A stretch of DNA of 9,327 bases from positions 1 to 9,327 of the forward strand of contig JAGUXE010000256.1 of NCBI GenBank assembly GCA_020061995.1, in the 5' to 3' direction. The notes beneath the pieces are model-generated. The model saw nothing but the letters and a program-made list of their open reading frames with translations, did no database searches and was not told the origin of the DNA. Source of the DNA: Ignavibacteriales bacterium (GTDB lineage: Bacteria > Bacteroidota > Ignavibacteria > Ignavibacteriales > Ignavibacteriaceae). This document shows positions 6,377 to 9,327 of the stretch, in pieces (positions within the stretch are counted from its first letter, which is position 1; each line of letters begins with the position of its first letter). The position numbers and the translations under genes were made by a program.

Positions 6377-6462
6377 TTACACAGATTCTAAATTCAGATT
6401 ACACAGATTAGGACTCTTAAGAAGGAAATCTGTGTAATCTACGCCTTTTAATCTGCGTAATC
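6375..6462. repeat. Nested palindromic repeat cluster after cvpA
   Basis: Four copies of a 13-mer lie between cvpA and the NIF3 gene. Two are forward (gattacacagatt at 6375-6387 and 6397-6409) and two inverted (aatctgtgtaatc at 6427-6439 and aatctgcgtaatc at 6450-6462, one mismatch). The inner pair extends to a 14-bp stem (6396-6409 with 6427-6440) around a 17-nt loop, and the outer pair can stack on it. The first copy overlaps the cvpA stop. No T-run follows. This is typical of REP-like or miniature mobile palindromes. Confidence 0.85.
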
Positions 6463-6497
6463 ATAAATATAAAGTTTTTATACTTTATTTTAAAAAA

Positions 6498-7376
6498 ATG
6501 AAATTATCCTATTTTTATAACCAAGTTTTAAAATTTGGAATTGAACGTGACCCCAGGATTAATAAAAAAAAGATAAAATCTTATGCTGATACCGCTATAC
6601 TTTATGGAAGTCCTGATGCGCAAATAAAGAAAATTCTGGTAGGTATAGATATAGAAGTAGGCGAGTTATTATTGGCAGATAGAATTCGACAAAGAGGAGG
6701 TTTAGACCTGGCTATCTCTCATCATCCTGAAGGAAAAGCCTACGCAGCACTCTTTGAGGTAATGCAGCTACAGGTGGATATATTAAAAAAGCTTGGGATT
6801 GCAGAAAGCGTTGCCCAGAGACTTTTAGAGGAAAGAAAGCGGGAGGTAGAAAGAAAAATTCTGCCGCAGAACCATACTCGTGCGGTAGATGTAGCCAGGC
6901 TCCTTGATATGCCATTTATATGTGTGCATACACCTGCAGACAACCATGCCTTTGGGTTGGTGCAGAATTTAATGGAAAAGGGGAAACCCCAGAAAGTCCA
7001 GGATATCGTGGATATTTTAATGGAAATACCAGAGTATAAATTGGCCACAAAAAATTACGCCGGACCGCGCATTATTTTAGGTAATCCTAAAAGGTGCGTG
7101 GGCAGGATTTCGGTAGAGATGACTGGTGGCACTGAGGGTCCCCGCAATGTCTTTGATAAACTTTATAAGGCAGGGGTGAGGACCTTAGTCTGTATGCATT
7201 TAAGCGAGGAGCACTTTAAAAAAGTAAAAGATGCAAATCTGAATGTAGTTATTGCTGGCCATATATCTTCCGATACTTTAGGGCTTAATTTGTTATTAGA
7301 CAGGATTGAAAAGCAAGCAAAAGAAAGATTACAGATAGTTAGTTGTTCGGGATTTAACAGAATAAGGCGAACCTAG
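6498..7376 (+). CDS. NIF3/DUF34-family metal-binding protein
   Basis: The 292-residue cytosolic protein belongs to the NIF3 (YbgI/YqfO) family of dinuclear-metal proteins, often annotated as GTP cyclohydrolase I type 2, although the true activity is unsettled. The expected ligands can be placed: His75 and His76 in ISHHPEG, Asp148 in VHTPADNH, and His255 with Asp259 in AGHISSD. The last position is usually Glu in E. coli YbgI, so Asp is a conservative variant. The segment about 205-235 has a GGTEGPRNVFDKL loop. ATG 6498 follows an AT-rich run with no Shine-Dalgarno, and there is no clear internal promoter, so read-through from the cvpA promoter is likely. It lies 121 nt after cvpA and 40 nt before the dnaG ATG. 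Family is fairly sure; substrate unknown. Confidence 0.82.
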   Translation: MKLSYFYNQVLKFGIERDPRINKKKIKSYADTAILYGSPDAQIKKILVGIDIEVGELLLADRIRQRGGLDLAISHHPEGKAYAALFEVMQLQVDILKKLGIAESVAQRLLEERKREVERKILPQNHTRAVDVARLLDMPFICVHTPADNHAFGLVQNLMEKGKPQKVQDIVDILMEIPEYKLATKNYAGPRIILGNPKRCVGRISVEMTGGTEGPRNVFDKLYKAGVRTLVCMHLSEEHFKKVKDANLNVVIAGHISSDTLGLNLLLDRIEKQAKERLQIVSCSGFNRIRRT

Positions 7377-7377
7377 A

Positions 7378-7412
7378 AATTCCAATTCCAATGCGGGTTT
7401 GGAATTTGAATT
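7378..7412. repeat. 14-bp inverted repeat just before dnaG
   Basis: Positions 7378-7391 (aattccaattccaa) pair with 7399-7412 (ttggaatttgaatt) with one mismatch and a 7-nt loop. The hairpin ends 4 nt before the dnaG ATG and begins 1 nt after the NIF3 stop, so it fills the whole intergenic gap. It includes the TTG at 7399, which would otherwise be an upstream in-frame start, and leaves dnaG without a free Shine-Dalgarno. Confidence 0.75.
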
Positions 7413-7416
7413 AAAT

Positions 7417-9204
7417 ATGGCAATCGGTCGTATCCCTGAGAATATATTAGAGGATATCTTAAGCCGCGTGGATATCGTAGAGGTAATCTCAAGTTACATA
7501 CCACTTAAGCGCACAGGAAGGAATTTTAAAGCCTTATGTCCGTTTCATCATGAAAAAACTCCTTCTTTTATAGTTTCACCTGACCGACAGATTTATCACT
7601 GTTTTGGCTGTTGCGAATCAGGCAATGCATTTAAGTTTCTTATGCGTTTTGAAAGAATGGAATTCCTTGAGGCGGTAGAAACTTTGGCAAAAAAGACGGG
7701 TGTGGTTTTACCAAAATTTAAAGAAGAAGACCAAAAAACCGCAGGTATAATTACGCAACTTTATAAAATAAATGAGCTGGCTGCTTTATTCTATATAAAT
7801 TATTTAGATTCTCCCGAAGGCAGGCAGGCAAAAAATTATCTACTAAAACGAGGTATTAGTAAAGAGGCGAGTGAATTGTTTAAATTGGGACTTGCACCGG
7901 ATAAATGGGATGCCTTAATGAATTATCTAAGGAGTAAAAATATCAGCCTTTCCTTGCTCGAGAAAGCAGGCCTTATCCTTGCTAAAGAAGGCGGCGGTTA
8001 TTATGATAGATTTCGCAAGCGCATTATCTTTCCTATAGTTGATATTAAATCTAGGGTAGTTGGCTTTGGGGCAAGGGTGCTGCCTGCCCCGAGCGCAGTT
8101 GAGGGGGATGATAGTTTGCCTAAATATATTAATTCTCCAGAAACACCTATATACGCTAAAGGAAGGAATCTTTATGGGCTAAATTTCGCTAAAGATAGCA
8201 TAAGAGAAAATGACTTTGCAGTAATTGTGGAAGGTTATTTAGATTTTATTACACCCTATCAAGCAGGTTTTAAGAATATCGTTGCTTCCCAGGGTACAGC
8301 GCTTACCTTGGAGCAGGCCAGGCTCTTAAAAAGATATACGCATAATGTAGTCATGGTTTATGATGCTGATGATGCGGGCGAATTAGCTACTTTAAGGACA
8401 TTAGATATATTTGTAGAAGAGGAAATGAATGTAAAGGTTGTCTCTCTGCCAAAAGGATTTGACCCTGATTTATTCCTGCGTAAGAACGGAATAGCTAATT
8501 TTAAAGAAAAGATTACACAGGCCAAAGGTCTTTTTGACTATAAGCTAGAAATTTTAAAATCACGTTATAATTACAGAGACATAGAAGGAAAAGCAAAGAT
8601 TTCCGAGCTTATGCTTGAGACTATAAACAAATTTAGAAATTTGGTTTTAAAGTCAGAGTATATTAAAAAACTAGCCCAAGATTTAGATATTAAAGAGGAA
8701 GCGCTATTACAAGAAATGAAGAAGACAAAAAAACCAAAGACATTTATAGATTATGAACAGCCAGTGCAAAAGAATGTATTGAGTATAAATCCTACTGAGA
8801 AATTGTTAATTAAGTTGATGCTTCAAGAGTCAGAACTTATTCACCGCGTAAAGGATGCCCTTCAGCCAACAGATTTCCAAGACGAAAGGACTTCAAGAAT
8901 TGTCTCTATAATGTTTGACCTGATCGAACAGGGAAAAAATGTAGAGCCAAGAATTCTCATGAATTATCTTAACGAGGAAAGTGTCCGGCAAGTTATTTGC
9001 GAATCAGTTTTTCTACCTGAGGAATTATCCACGCAGAATAAAGAGAAGATAGTAAATGATTGTATACAGCGCGTAAAAAAAGAAAAATTAAAAATAAAGA
9101 AACAGCGATTACACGAGCAGATAAAGACAGCTCAACATCTGGGAGATGAAGAAAGGCTGAATAGGCTTGTAGAGGAATTTCATCATTTAATTAGAGGTCT
9201 CTGA
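7417..9204 (+). CDS. dnaG: DNA primase
   Basis: DnaG makes the RNA primers for replication and works with the replicative helicase. The 595 residues run from ATG 7417, where MAIGRIPENILEDIL matches the usual primase N-terminus; the in-frame TTG at 7399 adds six residues lying in a hairpin. The zinc finger has Cys41, His44, Cys62 and Cys65 (CPFH...HCFGC). The catalytic core has YDRFRKRIIFPI followed by the TOPRIM domain with Glu272 in VEGYLDF, Asp316 and Asp318 in DADDAG, and DPD at 349-351. The C-terminal region (about 450-595) is a helicase-interacting domain. Residues about 223-230 (PAPSAVEG) look inserted between GARVL and DDSLPKYINSPET, where relatives usually have only a few residues. 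The stop lies in a 12-bp palindrome. In many bacteria dnaG precedes rpoD, but the window ends before any following gene. Confidence 0.95.
   Translation: MAIGRIPENILEDILSRVDIVEVISSYIPLKRTGRNFKALCPFHHEKTPSFIVSPDRQIYHCFGCCESGNAFKFLMRFERMEFLEAVETLAKKTGVVLPKFKEEDQKTAGIITQLYKINELAALFYINYLDSPEGRQAKNYLLKRGISKEASELFKLGLAPDKWDALMNYLRSKNISLSLLEKAGLILAKEGGGYYDRFRKRIIFPIVDIKSRVVGFGARVLPAPSAVEGDDSLPKYINSPETPIYAKGRNLYGLNFAKDSIRENDFAVIVEGYLDFITPYQAGFKNIVASQGTALTLEQARLLKRYTHNVVMVYDADDAGELATLRTLDIFVEEEMNVKVVSLPKGFDPDLFLRKNGIANFKEKITQAKGLFDYKLEILKSRYNYRDIEGKAKISELMLETINKFRNLVLKSEYIKKLAQDLDIKEEALLQEMKKTKKPKTFIDYEQPVQKNVLSINPTEKLLIKLMLQESELIHRVKDALQPTDFQDERTSRIVSIMFDLIEQGKNVEPRILMNYLNEESVRQVICESVFLPEELSTQNKEKIVNDCIQRVKKEKLKIKKQRLHEQIKTAQHLGDEERLNRLVEEFHHLIRGL
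8083..8106. repeat. 24-nt palindrome-like insertion inside dnaG
   Basis: These 24 bases encode PAPSAVEG and have the ends ccccgagc and ttgagggg, so a small stem of four C-G pairs plus a G-A-type mismatch can form. From memory the sequence resembles a REP-like element with CCCGAGCG...GGGG ends that appears in proteins as tails such as LSEVEG. It is exactly 8 codons, so the frame is preserved. It sits between conserved GARVL and DDSLPKY, close to the active-site core. Confidence 0.65.
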
Positions 9205-9234
9205 AAAACTCCTAGTTTTAGGTCAGAGACCTCT
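9193..9234. repeat. 12-bp perfect palindrome across the dnaG stop codon
   Basis: Positions 9193-9204 (agaggtctctga) pair perfectly with 9223-9234 (tcagagacctct). An inner stem aaaact/agtttt (9205-9210 with 9214-9219) closes a cct loop, with a 3-nt bulge agg. The left arm encodes the last RGL of primase and its stop. No T-run follows, so it is not a classical intrinsic terminator, though it may slow or stabilise the 3' end. Confidence 0.75.
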
Positions 9235-9244
9235 GATTACGTGG

Positions 9245-9262
9245 CTGGGACATAATTCCCAG
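9245..9262. repeat. Small hairpin ctggga/tcccag after dnaG
   Basis: A 6-bp stem (9245-9250 with 9257-9262) closes on the loop cataat. It follows the larger palindrome by 10 nt. No T-run follows within the next bases, so a terminator function is only possible. Confidence 0.45.
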
Positions 9263-9275
9263 TCGATAAATGCTC

Positions 9276-9304
9276 TTTATAAAAAACCACCTCTGAGGTA
9301 AAAT
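9276..9304 (+). promoter_or_regulatory. Weak candidate promoter before the next gene
   Basis: TTTATA (9276-9281) and TAAAAT (9299-9304) are separated by 17 nt, matching four and five of six consensus positions. If real it would drive a gene that begins beyond the window. In AT-rich sequence such a match has a high chance rate. Confidence 0.3.
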
Positions 9305-9327
9305 TATATTAGAGGTAGTGTCTTTTA

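Noticed and set aside
6396..6440. Intrinsic terminator after cvpA
   Set aside because: The stem is AT-rich with a 17-nt loop and no T-run follows; a repeat element explains it better.
6479..6484. TATACT as a promoter -10 box for the NIF3 gene
   Set aside because: No recognisable -35 lies 16-18 nt upstream.
7399..7416. TTG start for primase at 7399
   Set aside because: It is inside a hairpin arm, and the usual primase N-terminus MAxGRIP begins at ATG 7417.

Overview
The window is bacterial, AT-rich and densely coded: seven genes, all on the + strand, with no RNA genes, CRISPR or complete insertion sequence seen. The primase/CvpA/NIF3 neighbourhood, together with many short palindromic repeats (one of them inside a coding region), recalls uncultured Omnitrophota-like bacteria. 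That lineage guess comes from memory of similar genomes, is weak, and nothing in the window proves it.

Region 1 (about 163-5739) is a nucleotide-sugar operon. It holds a UDP-glucose 6-dehydrogenase (UDP-Glc to UDP-GlcA), a WbpA-like UDP-N-acetylhexosamine 6-dehydrogenase, a WbpP/GalE-like SDR C4-epimerase and a UDP-glucuronate decarboxylase (UDP-GlcA to UDP-xylose). The last three overlap or nearly abut (4-nt and 8-nt overlaps), so they are almost certainly co-transcribed. Together they would supply UDP-GlcA, UDP-xylose and probably UDP-GlcNAcA/GalNAcA for a surface polysaccharide.

The most striking object is a 338-residue intein with a LAGLIDADG homing endonuclease, lying inside the decarboxylase (4213-5226). 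It sits immediately before the Cys that precedes the catalytic Tyr-x-x-x-Lys motif, so the enzyme cannot have a contiguous active site until the intein splices out. Removing it leaves a normal 316-residue decarboxylase.

Region 2 (about 5736-9204) is a second transcription unit: cvpA, a NIF3-family metal protein and the DNA primase gene dnaG. A near-consensus sigma70-type promoter (TTGACA, 17-nt spacer, TATACT with extended -10) starts inside the stop codon of the decarboxylase and drives cvpA. After dnaG come palindromes and a weak candidate promoter, and the window ends before the next gene.

A second theme is the number of unrelated short repeats. They lie upstream of the first gene, at the end of ugd (supplying its last codons and stop), inside the epimerase gene (4 x 8 nt), after cvpA (nested palindromes), just before dnaG, inside dnaG (an in-frame 8-residue insertion) and over the dnaG stop codon. 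Several remodel gene ends or start regions.
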